Source: Chitinophaga pinensis (GTDB lineage Bacteria > Bacteroidota > Bacteroidia > Chitinophagales > Chitinophagaceae). Taken from it: a DNA stretch of 7,127 nt. Under the pieces are notes generated by a model, which was not told the origin of the DNA, ran no database searches, and saw only the letters and a program-made list of their open reading frames with translations. The stretch spans positions 1 to 7,127 of the forward strand of contig CALPKD020000060.1 of the NCBI GenBank assembly GCA_943324055.2. Direction: 5' to 3'. This document shows positions 1 to 6,186 of this stretch, one piece after another. Both the position numbers and the translations under genes were made by a program. Numbering within the stretch: the stretch's first letter is position 1; each line of letters starts with the position of its first letter.

Positions 1-1189
1 AAATAGTATTATATGGTGTGATAGCAGGGCGGTAGAAATAGGTAATACCGCATTTGCCACCATTGGTCATAATCATTGTTTAACACATTTATTAAACGCG
101 CCAGGAAATTTTACGGCTAGTAAATTGGCTTGGGTTAAAATGAACGAGCCGGATTTATATAATAAAATAAAAACAATCCTACTCCCTGGTGATTATATTT
201 CAATGAAATTTACTGGCGAAAAATCTACAACAGTATCTGCTTTAAGTGAGGGTATTTTTTGGGATTTTCAAAACAAGTCCTTAAGCAATGATGTTTTCGA
301 TTATTTTGGATTTGATAAATCGATCATTCCAACCATCCAGCCAGTATGCGCTTCACATGGTACAATCAAACAAACCGTTGCAGAAAAATTGTCCTTACCC
401 ATTCATTTACAAGTTACCTATAAGGCAGGGGATCAATTAAACAATGCGTTATCCTTAAATGTCCTTGAACCTGGTGAAGTTGCAGCTACTGCGGGAACTA
501 GCGGAGTAGTATACGGAGTTACAGATCAATTGGCTTTTGACAAGGATTCAAGAATCAACAGTTTTGCTCATATTAACCATACAGATGCATCCAATCGTAT
601 AGGGGTTTTATTATGTATCAATGGTACAGGGATTTTAAACAAATGGATCAAGCAAACAACCAGTGATACCATCACCTATGAGACCATGAATGATATGGCA
701 TCACGGGTTCCGATTGGAAGTGAAGGACTTTCGATATTTCCATTTGGTAATGGATCAGAAAGGATTTTAAATAACAAATTAGTAGACGCCCACGTGAATG
801 GAATCCAATTTAATTTGCATACAAATGCACATTTATATCGAGCTGCTCAAGAAGGTATTTGTTTCGCTTTTAAATATGGTTTAGATATAATGAAAGATAA
901 CGGAATGCAACCTTCCGTTATTAAAGCAGGTCGAACAAATTTATTCCTGAGTGATGTGTTTGTAAATAGCTTTGTAAACACTACAGGAATTCCGGTTGAA
1001 ATATACAATAATGATGGAAGTGTTGGTGCGGCAATCGGAGCAGCTATTGGTATCGGAGCATACAAAAATGAAACGGAAGCATTTAAGGATGTGAAACCTT
1101 TAAGAATCGTCTATCCTGACCAAGCAAATTTGTATACTCAATTGTATTCAAAATGGCTCGAAAAATTACAAAATATTTTAAAATCATAA
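1..1189 (+). CDS. xylB: Xylulokinase, FGGY family (5' end outside window)
   Basis: Cytoplasmic kinase that phosphorylates D-xylulose with ATP to D-xylulose 5-phosphate, the second step of the isomerase route for xylose. The frame is open from base 2 to the TAA at 1187-1189 (395 residues). FGGY xylulokinases are usually near 490-500 residues, so about 100 N-terminal residues lie upstream. The TTG at 125 is an internal codon, not the start, because family-like sequence continues before it. Visible landmarks are a W-C-D-S-R stretch at 14-28 (substrate region, compare W-N-D-x-R in E. coli XylB), SKLAWVK just after base 119, K-A-G-D at 422-433 whose Asp fits the catalytic base, the A-G-T-S-G nucleotide-binding turn at 491-505, and D-G-S-V-G-A-A near 1012-1032. 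The usual C-terminal GGG-type motif is replaced by K-A-G-R-T-N at 923-940. It lies 9 bp before xylA and is surely cotranscribed. Family assignment is firm; xylulose specificity rests partly on the xylA neighbour. Confidence 0.93.
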   Translation, partial: NSIIWCDSRAVEIGNTAFATIGHNHCLTHLLNAPGNFTASKLAWVKMNEPDLYNKIKTILLPGDYISMKFTGEKSTTVSALSEGIFWDFQNKSLSNDVFDYFGFDKSIIPTIQPVCASHGTIKQTVAEKLSLPIHLQVTYKAGDQLNNALSLNVLEPGEVAATAGTSGVVYGVTDQLAFDKDSRINSFAHINHTDASNRIGVLLCINGTGILNKWIKQTTSDTITYETMNDMASRVPIGSEGLSIFPFGNGSERILNNKLVDAHVNGIQFNLHTNAHLYRAAQEGICFAFKYGLDIMKDNGMQPSVIKAGRTNLFLSDVFVNSFVNTTGIPVEIYNNDGSVGAAIGAAIGIGAYKNETEAFKDVKPLRIVYPDQANLYTQLYSKWLEKLQNILKS

Positions 1190-1198
1190 AAACATACT

Positions 1199-2527
1199 AT
1201 GGCAATTTTAACGGGTGACAAAACTTACTTTAAAGGTATTCCTGAAATTAAATATGAAGGGCTCGCATCTGACAACCCCTTTGCGTTTAGATGGTATAAT
1301 GAATCACAGATTGTTGCTGGCAAAACAATGAAAGAATGGCTTCGTTTTGCAGGTGCGTATTGGCATAGTTTTAATGGCAACGGTGCAGATCCTTTTGGAG
1401 CACCTACACATATATTTGAATGGAACACTAAAACAGATCCAATTGAAAGAGCAAAGGATAAAGCAGATGCAGCTTTTGAAATGTTAACTAAATTGAATAT
1501 TCCCTTTTATTGTTTTCATGATGTGGATGTGGTGGATTATACAAATGATATTGTAGAAAATGAAAGACGATTAAATTTGATGGTAGACTATTTAAGTGCT
1601 AAACAAAAAGCAAGTGGGGTTCAATTGTTATGGGGCACAGCAAATTTATTTTCAAACCCACGTTATATGAATGGCGCTGCTACCAATCCAGATTTTCATG
1701 TATTGAGTCATGCAGGGGCACAAGTAAAAGCCGCATTAGATGCAACCATCGCTTTGGATGGCGAAAATTATGTTTTTTGGGGAGGACGAGAAGGATATAT
1801 GAGTTTGTTAAATACCAATATGAAAAGGGAGAAAGATCACTTAGCTACCTTCTTACATACTGCAAAAGATTATGCTCGAAAAAATGGTTTCAAAGGCACT
1901 TTTTTTATTGAGCCCAAACCTTGCGAACCTAGCAAACATCAATACGATTATGATTGTGAAACAGTGATTGGATTCTTGAATCATTATGGTCTACAAAATG
2001 ATTTTAAATTAAATATTGAAGTGAATCATGCAACCTTGGCAGGTCATACTTTTCAGCATGAATTACAAGTTGCTGTGGATGCAGGGATGTTAGGGAGTAT
2101 GGATGCGAACAGAGGAGATTATCAAAATGGTTGGGATACAGATCAATTTCCGACCAATATTAATGAACTAGTGGAGTCCATGTTAGTGATTGTACAAGCA
2201 GGCGGTTTTGCAGGTGGCGGAATTAATTTTGATGCAAAAATCAGAAGAAATAGTACCGATTCCGCTGACTTATTTCATGCACATATTGGAGGCATGGATA
2301 CTTTTGCAAGGGCCTTAGTGGTTGCTGATAATTTACTACAATCCTCTAACTATAAGCAAATGCTAAAGGATAGGTACAGCAGTTTTGATGCTATGATTGG
2401 TAATCAATTTGAGTCAGGTAAATTAACACTTGAGGATTTAAGAGCCTATGCCATACAACAAGGCGAACCTGCTATTATCAGTGGCAAACAAGAATGGATT
2501 GAAAATTTAATCAACAGATATATTTAA
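1199..2527 (+). CDS. xylA: Xylose isomerase (class II)
   Basis: Cytoplasmic, divalent-metal-dependent isomerase that converts D-xylose to D-xylulose (and glucose to fructose as a side reaction). The protein has 442 residues, the normal length for class II enzymes with the longer N-terminus. Every key residue of E. coli XylA can be found at a constant shift of +6: catalytic H107 and D110 in FHDVD, K240 in EPKP, and metal ligands E238, E274, H277, D302, D313, D315 and D345. The WGGREGY block is at 194-200 and the N-H-A-T-L-A-G-H block at 276-283. It therefore looks fully active. The ATG at 1199 is chosen because family similarity begins within the first residues and the preceding gene ends 9 bp upstream. 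There is no Shine-Dalgarno site, only A-rich sequence, as is usual in Bacteroidota. It is the middle gene of the xyl operon. Confidence 0.98.
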   Translation: MAILTGDKTYFKGIPEIKYEGLASDNPFAFRWYNESQIVAGKTMKEWLRFAGAYWHSFNGNGADPFGAPTHIFEWNTKTDPIERAKDKADAAFEMLTKLNIPFYCFHDVDVVDYTNDIVENERRLNLMVDYLSAKQKASGVQLLWGTANLFSNPRYMNGAATNPDFHVLSHAGAQVKAALDATIALDGENYVFWGGREGYMSLLNTNMKREKDHLATFLHTAKDYARKNGFKGTFFIEPKPCEPSKHQYDYDCETVIGFLNHYGLQNDFKLNIEVNHATLAGHTFQHELQVAVDAGMLGSMDANRGDYQNGWDTDQFPTNINELVESMLVIVQAGGFAGGGINFDAKIRRNSTDSADLFHAHIGGMDTFARALVVADNLLQSSNYKQMLKDRYSSFDAMIGNQFESGKLTLEDLRAYAIQQGEPAIISGKQEWIENLINRYI

Positions 2528-2531
2528 CCCT

Positions 2532-4205
2532 ATGAATACTTTAAACATTAAAGATTACATCGTTTTTTTTATTTATTTTTTAGTTGTTACTGGTTATGGA
2601 TTATACGTTTATCGAAAAAAAATGAAAGCGAGCGTTTCTGCTTCCCATGATTATTTTTTAGCGGAAGGTTCTTTGACCTGGTGGGCAATTGGTGCATCCT
2701 TAATCGCTTCCAATATTTCAGCAGAACAATTTATTGGCATGAGCGGTAGTGGTTTTAAAATGGGTTTAGCAATAGCTGCTTACGAATGGATGGCTGCTGC
2801 TACCTTAATGATTGTTGCAATCTTTTTCATACCTGTTTATCTAAAGAATAAGATATATACCATGCCTCAGTTTTTGCAGACCAGATACAATGGAACGGTT
2901 GCAATGATTATGGCTGTTTTTTGGTTATTACTTTATGTGGTAGTAAACCTAACGTCTATTTTATATTTAGGTGCCTTAGCGATTAATAGTATTTCTGGGA
3001 TAAACACGACATTGATCATGTATGTACTTTCTCTATTTGCCATTGTAATCACGCTAGGTGGCATGAAAGTAATCGGCTTTACCGATGTGATTCAAGTATT
3101 ATTTTTAATCTTAGGCGGTTTAGTTACTACCTACATTGCTTTGAATTTAGTATCTACTCATTTTGGAGAAACCGGCGTCATTAATGGATTCAAAATAATG
3201 TCATCTCAAGCAAATGATCATTTTCATATGATCCTTAAAAAAGACAATCCTAATTTTATGGACTTGCCTGGTTTAACAGTATTAGTAGGAGGAATGTGGA
3301 TTGTTAATTTAAACTATTGGGGATGTAATCAATACATTACTCAACGTGCATTAGGAGCTGATTTGAAAACAGCTCGTAATGGTATTTTATTCGCGGCATT
3401 TATTAAATTAATCATGCCAATTATTGTGGTTTTACCCGGTATTGCAGCGTATGTTTTATATCAAAACGGAAGTTTTCAAACTGAAATGTTACAAGATGGA
3501 TCTGTAAATCCAGATAAAGCATATCCAGTTTTATTAAATCTTTTACCTGTGGGATTAAAAGGGCTAGCCTTTGCGGCTTTAAGTGCCGCTATCGTAGCTT
3601 CATTGGCCGGCAAGGCAAACAGTATCTCCACCATATTCACCTTAGACATTTATAAAAAACATTTAAATAAAGGTGCGTCGGAATTAAAACTGGTAAAAGT
3701 GGGAAAAGTTACTGTAGTAATTGCCATGCTACTTGCTGTGATTATTGCTCCATTAATGGGGATTGACAAGAAAGGAGGATTTCAATACATTCAAGAATAC
3801 ACTGGTTTTGTGAGTCCTGGTATTTTCGCCATGTTTATACTTGGTTTTTTCTGGAAACGTACTACTTCAAATGCAGCTTTATTTGCCACCATTGGAGGAT
3901 TTGCTTTCTCCCTATTTTTTAAATTCATACCTGGAACGATTAATTTAGCTTTCTTAGAATCCTATGGTTTCTCCAAAGCCAATGAACAAGGCGTATTTGA
4001 AATACCATTTTTAGATAGAATGGGATTTGTATTTATGATCTGTGTATTGGGAATGGTGCTGATTAGCTTGTATGAAAACTGGAAAGGCATAAAACCAAAT
4101 GCATTAGAAATTGACAAAAAATTATTCAAACTAAATCCATCTTTTGCTGTTGGAGCCATTATCGTAATGGGTATCATTGCAGCATTATATACTATTTATT
4201 GGTAA
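2532..4205 (+). CDS. Sodium:sugar symporter (SSS family, vSGLT-like), probable xylose importer
   Basis: Inner-membrane carrier of the solute:sodium symporter family, 557 residues, with 14 predicted hydrophobic helices starting near residues 9, 47, 79, 122, 160, 181, 246, 285, 341, 390, 423, 446, 497 and 537. It resembles the Vibrio Na+/galactose transporter vSGLT closely. The broken first core helix carries N61-I-S-A-E-Q66-F. E85 in the next helix, N259, Y262 and K292 around N-Y-W-G-C-N-Q-Y, and Q421 in QYIQEYTG match the vSGLT sugar-binding and gate residues. In the predicted Na+ site, A353-I-V-A-S357 keeps the second serine but has Ala where vSGLT has its first. It starts 4 bp after xylA, so it is translationally close and almost certainly in the same mRNA. 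Xylose as substrate is inferred from the operon; glucose or galactose transport is possible by family. There is no signal peptide and the length is normal. Confidence 0.93.
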   Translation: MNTLNIKDYIVFFIYFLVVTGYGLYVYRKKMKASVSASHDYFLAEGSLTWWAIGASLIASNISAEQFIGMSGSGFKMGLAIAAYEWMAAATLMIVAIFFIPVYLKNKIYTMPQFLQTRYNGTVAMIMAVFWLLLYVVVNLTSILYLGALAINSISGINTTLIMYVLSLFAIVITLGGMKVIGFTDVIQVLFLILGGLVTTYIALNLVSTHFGETGVINGFKIMSSQANDHFHMILKKDNPNFMDLPGLTVLVGGMWIVNLNYWGCNQYITQRALGADLKTARNGILFAAFIKLIMPIIVVLPGIAAYVLYQNGSFQTEMLQDGSVNPDKAYPVLLNLLPVGLKGLAFAALSAAIVASLAGKANSISTIFTLDIYKKHLNKGASELKLVKVGKVTVVIAMLLAVIIAPLMGIDKKGGFQYIQEYTGFVSPGIFAMFILGFFWKRTTSNAALFATIGGFAFSLFFKFIPGTINLAFLESYGFSKANEQGVFEIPFLDRMGFVFMICVLGMVLISLYENWKGIKPNALEIDKKLFKLNPSFAVGAIIVMGIIAALYTIYW

Positions 4206-4211
4206 TATCTC

Positions 4212-4228
4212 TTGACGGACATGGTCAA
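4212..4228. repeat. Short inverted repeat TTGAC-N7-GTCAA
   Basis: A perfect 5-bp inverted repeat with a 7-nt centre lies in the 49-bp gap between the symporter and the helicase. If transcription starts near 4252 it would cover roughly -40 to -24, where a regulator could bind. Its left arm also holds the only TTG that could serve as a -33 element. As an RNA hairpin it is weak and lacks a T-tract, so it is not a convincing terminator for the xyl operon. An arm this short may be chance. Confidence 0.3.
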
Positions 4229-4240
4229 ATAATAATAAAC

Positions 4241-4248
4241 TACCTTTG
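4241..4248 (+). promoter_or_regulatory. Bacteroidota -7 box TACCTTTG for the helicase
   Basis: The box matches TAnnTTTG exactly and ends 6 bp before the helicase ATG, so the transcript would start about 0-5 nt ahead of the start codon. The nearest upstream TTG (4212-4214) is 26 bp away, longer than the roughly 19-21 bp usual between -33 and -7 elements, so the -33 element is poor or absent. Position and orientation are what make the call. Confidence 0.6.
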
Positions 4249-4254
4249 TAACCT

Positions 4255-5583
4255 ATGAATTTTGAAGATTTAAATTTGAGTTCCTCATTAATGAGGGCAA
4301 TTGATGAACTAGGTTACACACAAGCCACTACCATACAACATAGGGTTTTCCCTATTGCGATGTCTGGTCGGGACGTTTGTGGTATTGCTCAAACAGGGAC
4401 AGGTAAAACATTTGCGTATTTATTACCTTGTTTAAGACAATGGAAATTTGACAAATCTAAAAACCCTCAAATCCTAATTATTGTTCCTACCAGGGAATTG
4501 GTGGTTCAGGTAGTGGAGGCAGTTAATAAGTTAACACCCTACATGAGTGTACTTACTGTGGGTGTTTTTGGAGGTGTGAATATCAATACACAGCAACTAG
4601 AGATTGAAAAAGGTGTAGATGTTTTAGTAGCCACACCAGGTCGTTTATTTGATTTAATTATGAATGGGGGGTTAAAAACTAAGAACATCAAAAGGTTGGT
4701 CATTGATGAGATGGATGAAATGTTGAATTTAGGTTTTAGAACACAGATCACGAACATCTTACAATTGTTGCCCATTAAAAGACAAAACTTACTTTTTTCG
4801 GCTACGATTACTGACGAAGTTGAAAAATTAATGAACGACTATTTCACGAATCCTGAAAGAGTAGAAGCTGCGCCTACAGGAACCCCTTTAGAAAATATTA
4901 TTCAAATCGGATACGCAGTTCCTAACTTTAACACAAAGGTTAATTTATTAGAATTGCTTTTAACTTCGGATGAGACCATGACCAAGGTCTTAATTTTCGC
5001 TGCCACTAAAAGTTTAGCAGATCAATTATACGAGCAGTTAATTGCTAAATTCCCTGAAATTGTTGGAGTCATTCACTCTAATAAAGAACAGAATTATCGT
5101 TTCAATACGGTGAATCAATTTAAGTCAGGTGTTTTCAAATATATTATCTCAACTGATGTAATGGCTCGTGGTATTGACGTTGCAGAAGTTACCCATGTTA
5201 TTAACTTTGATACGCCAGATGTTCCAGAGAACTATATACATCGAATTGGACGTACTGGACGTGCCGATAAAAAGGGTATTGCTATTACTTTTATTACTGA
5301 AAAAGAAATAAAGGAAAAACGAGCAATTGAAACTTTAATGAAGCAAGAAATTCCAATGTCTGAACTTCCTGAAGCATTGGAGATATCAACCGTGTTGACC
5401 GAAGATGAGATGCCAAAAATTAGAATGAAGATTATCCAAATTAAACTTCCTAAGAAAGAAGAAAGAGGGGCTTCCTTCCACGAAAAATCTGCAAAAAATA
5501 GTAAAGTAAATGTGCGAAAAAACAGAAAGGAAGACATGCAGAAAAAATACGGTAAGCCTAAAACACGTGCAGCCAAAAAATAA
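4255..5583 (+). CDS. DEAD-box-type ATP-dependent RNA helicase (RhlE/DeaD-like)
   Basis: Cytoplasmic ATP-driven RNA helicase, 442 residues, likely remodelling structured RNA in ribosome assembly, mRNA decay or cold adaptation. All superfamily 2 motifs are present in order: Q motif with Q28, motif I AQTGTGKT at 45-52, Ia PTRELV at 78-83, TPGR at 127-130, motif II D151-E-M-D154, motif III SAT at 182-184, motif IV around 235-240, motif V at 290-298 (T-D-V-M-A-R-G-I-D) and motif VI HRIGRTGR at 319-326. The second residue pair of motif II is M-D rather than A-D; the two acidic residues needed for Mg-ATP hydrolysis are intact. After the two RecA-like domains (to about residue 345) comes a linker, and from about 398 a Lys/Arg-rich tail likely to grip RNA. 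The ATG at 4255 is the only sensible start because the family's usual first residues follow at once. It is expressed from its own promoter box, perhaps with read-through from the xyl operon. The exact subfamily is not certain. Confidence 0.94.
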   Translation: MNFEDLNLSSSLMRAIDELGYTQATTIQHRVFPIAMSGRDVCGIAQTGTGKTFAYLLPCLRQWKFDKSKNPQILIIVPTRELVVQVVEAVNKLTPYMSVLTVGVFGGVNINTQQLEIEKGVDVLVATPGRLFDLIMNGGLKTKNIKRLVIDEMDEMLNLGFRTQITNILQLLPIKRQNLLFSATITDEVEKLMNDYFTNPERVEAAPTGTPLENIIQIGYAVPNFNTKVNLLELLLTSDETMTKVLIFAATKSLADQLYEQLIAKFPEIVGVIHSNKEQNYRFNTVNQFKSGVFKYIISTDVMARGIDVAEVTHVINFDTPDVPENYIHRIGRTGRADKKGIAITFITEKEIKEKRAIETLMKQEIPMSELPEALEISTVLTEDEMPKIRMKIIQIKLPKKEERGASFHEKSAKNSKVNVRKNRKEDMQKKYGKPKTRAAKK

Positions 5584-5603
5584 TTTTTAAAAAAGCTACT
5601 TAT

Positions 5604-5643
5604 AAAAAAAGCTTCCTACGCATTGCATAGGAAGCTTTTTTTT
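5604..5643. terminator. Bidirectional rho-independent terminator
   Basis: The left arm at 5604-5618 (seven A, then GCTTCCTA) pairs perfectly with the right arm at 5628-5642, giving an 8-bp GC-containing core plus 7 A-T pairs around a 9-nt loop. On the + strand the core is followed by eight T (5636-5643). On the - strand the seven A become seven T. It can therefore end both the helicase transcript, whose stop codon is about 20 bp upstream, and the ndk transcript coming the other way. A second copy of AAAAAAGCT at 5589-5597 could compete for the right arm. Confidence 0.9.
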
Positions 5644-5667
5644 ATAGTACTACTGAATAAGTGAAAC

Positions 5668-5686
5668 GTATTCGTTGAATGAATAC
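5668..5686 (-). repeat. Small hairpin GTATTC-N7-GAATAC after ndk
   Basis: A perfect 6-bp inverted repeat with a 7-nt loop begins 4 bp past the ndk stop codon on its transcript. It has no T-tract of its own, and the strong terminator lies about 25 bp further on. It could be a minor 3' end stabiliser or simple chance in AT-rich sequence. Confidence 0.25.
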
Positions 5687-5690
5687 AATA

Positions 5691-6107
5691 CTAGAAACGC
5701 TCTAAATTATTGAAGAAAAAATTTCCTTCGATTTGAGCATTCTCATCACTATCACTTCCGTGAACAGCATTCTCGCCAATTGAAGCAGCAAAGTTTTTGC
5801 GAATGGTACCTTCTTCAGCTTGTGCAGGGTTAGTTGCGCCAATCAAAGTTCTGAAATCTGCAACAGCATTCTCTTTTTCTAAGATAGCAGCAACAATAGG
5901 GCCACTACTCATAAATTCAACTAATTCACCGTAAAAAGGTCTTTCCTTATGCACTTCATAAAACTGTCCAGCTTGCTCAGCAGTCAATTTCACCCATTTC
6001 ATTGCTTTTACGCTAAATCCAGCCTTAATGATTTGATCTAAGATCGCTCCTGTATAACCTTTTGAAGTTGCATCAGGCTTCACCATTGTAAATGTTCTGT
6101 TAGTCAT
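5691..6107 (-). CDS. ndk: Nucleoside diphosphate kinase
   Basis: Cytoplasmic enzyme that moves the gamma-phosphate from ATP to other (d)NDPs through a phospho-histidine, balancing the NTP and dNTP pools. The protein has 138 residues, normal for bacterial Ndk. All active-site residues of the human NM23 enzymes appear at a constant shift of -2: K10, Y50, F58, R86, T92, R103, N113, catalytic H116 and E127. The catalytic signature reads N-A-V-H-G-S-D-S at 113-120. The ATG at 6105-6107 is right because the family sequence T-F-x-M-V-K-P-D begins at residue 5. The start has an A-rich leader and no Shine-Dalgarno site. The gene is a single transcription unit, convergent with the helicase and divergent from nrnA, with a -7 box about 35 bp ahead and the shared terminator behind. 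Confidence 0.98.
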   Translation of the reverse strand: MTNRTFTMVKPDATSKGYTGAILDQIIKAGFSVKAMKWVKLTAEQAGQFYEVHKERPFYGELVEFMSSGPIVAAILEKENAVADFRTLIGATNPAQAEEGTIRKNFAASIGENAVHGSDSDENAQIEGNFFFNNLERF

Positions 6108-6141
6108 ATGTTTTTGTTATAAATGTTTCTAATTGAGGCCG

Positions 6142-6149
6142 CAAAATTA
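6142..6149 (-). promoter_or_regulatory. Bacteroidota -7 box TAATTTTG for ndk
   Basis: Read on the - strand, the box is TAATTTTG, an exact TAnnTTTG match. The expected start of transcription is about 6138, leaving a leader of roughly 30 nt that is rich in A near the ATG. The -33 position falls at about 6170-6174, where only a weak TTTAG is seen, and this overlaps the opposing promoter box of nrnA. Confidence 0.6.
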
Positions 6150-6171
6150 CTGAAAAACATCCGATTTATGC

Positions 6172-6179
6172 TAAATTTG
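6172..6179 (+). promoter_or_regulatory. Bacteroidota -7 box TAAATTTG for nrnA
   Basis: An exact TAnnTTTG match ends 7 bp before the ATG at 6187, so the predicted transcript has a leader of only about 0-5 nt. No clear TTG is seen at the expected -33 position (about 6147-6152), which instead overlaps the ndk promoter box on the other strand. Confidence 0.6.
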
Positions 6180-6186
6180 TATTTCT

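Noticed and set aside
52..66. Exact 15-bp repeat ATTTGCCACCATTGG, also at 3881-3895
   Set aside because: Both copies lie in coding frame and encode F-A-T-I-G in unrelated proteins; no other flanking similarity, so taken as coincidence.
125..127. TTG as the start of the xylulokinase gene
   Set aside because: The frame is open and matches the family upstream to base 2, so this codon is internal to a gene cut by the window edge.
847..1065. A 72-codon - strand open frame opposite xylulokinase
   Set aside because: Shadow of conserved coding sequence, no start context or motifs.
1630..1911. A 93-codon + strand open frame inside xylA
   Set aside because: It overlaps a fully conserved xylose isomerase in another frame, and its product is Arg/Cys/Ser-rich with no recognisable motifs.
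5232..5576. A 114-codon - strand open frame opposite the helicase end
   Set aside because: It is the antisense of the Lys/Glu-rich helicase tail, which yields Phe/Ser/Leu-rich shadow protein by composition; no promoter box or family motif.
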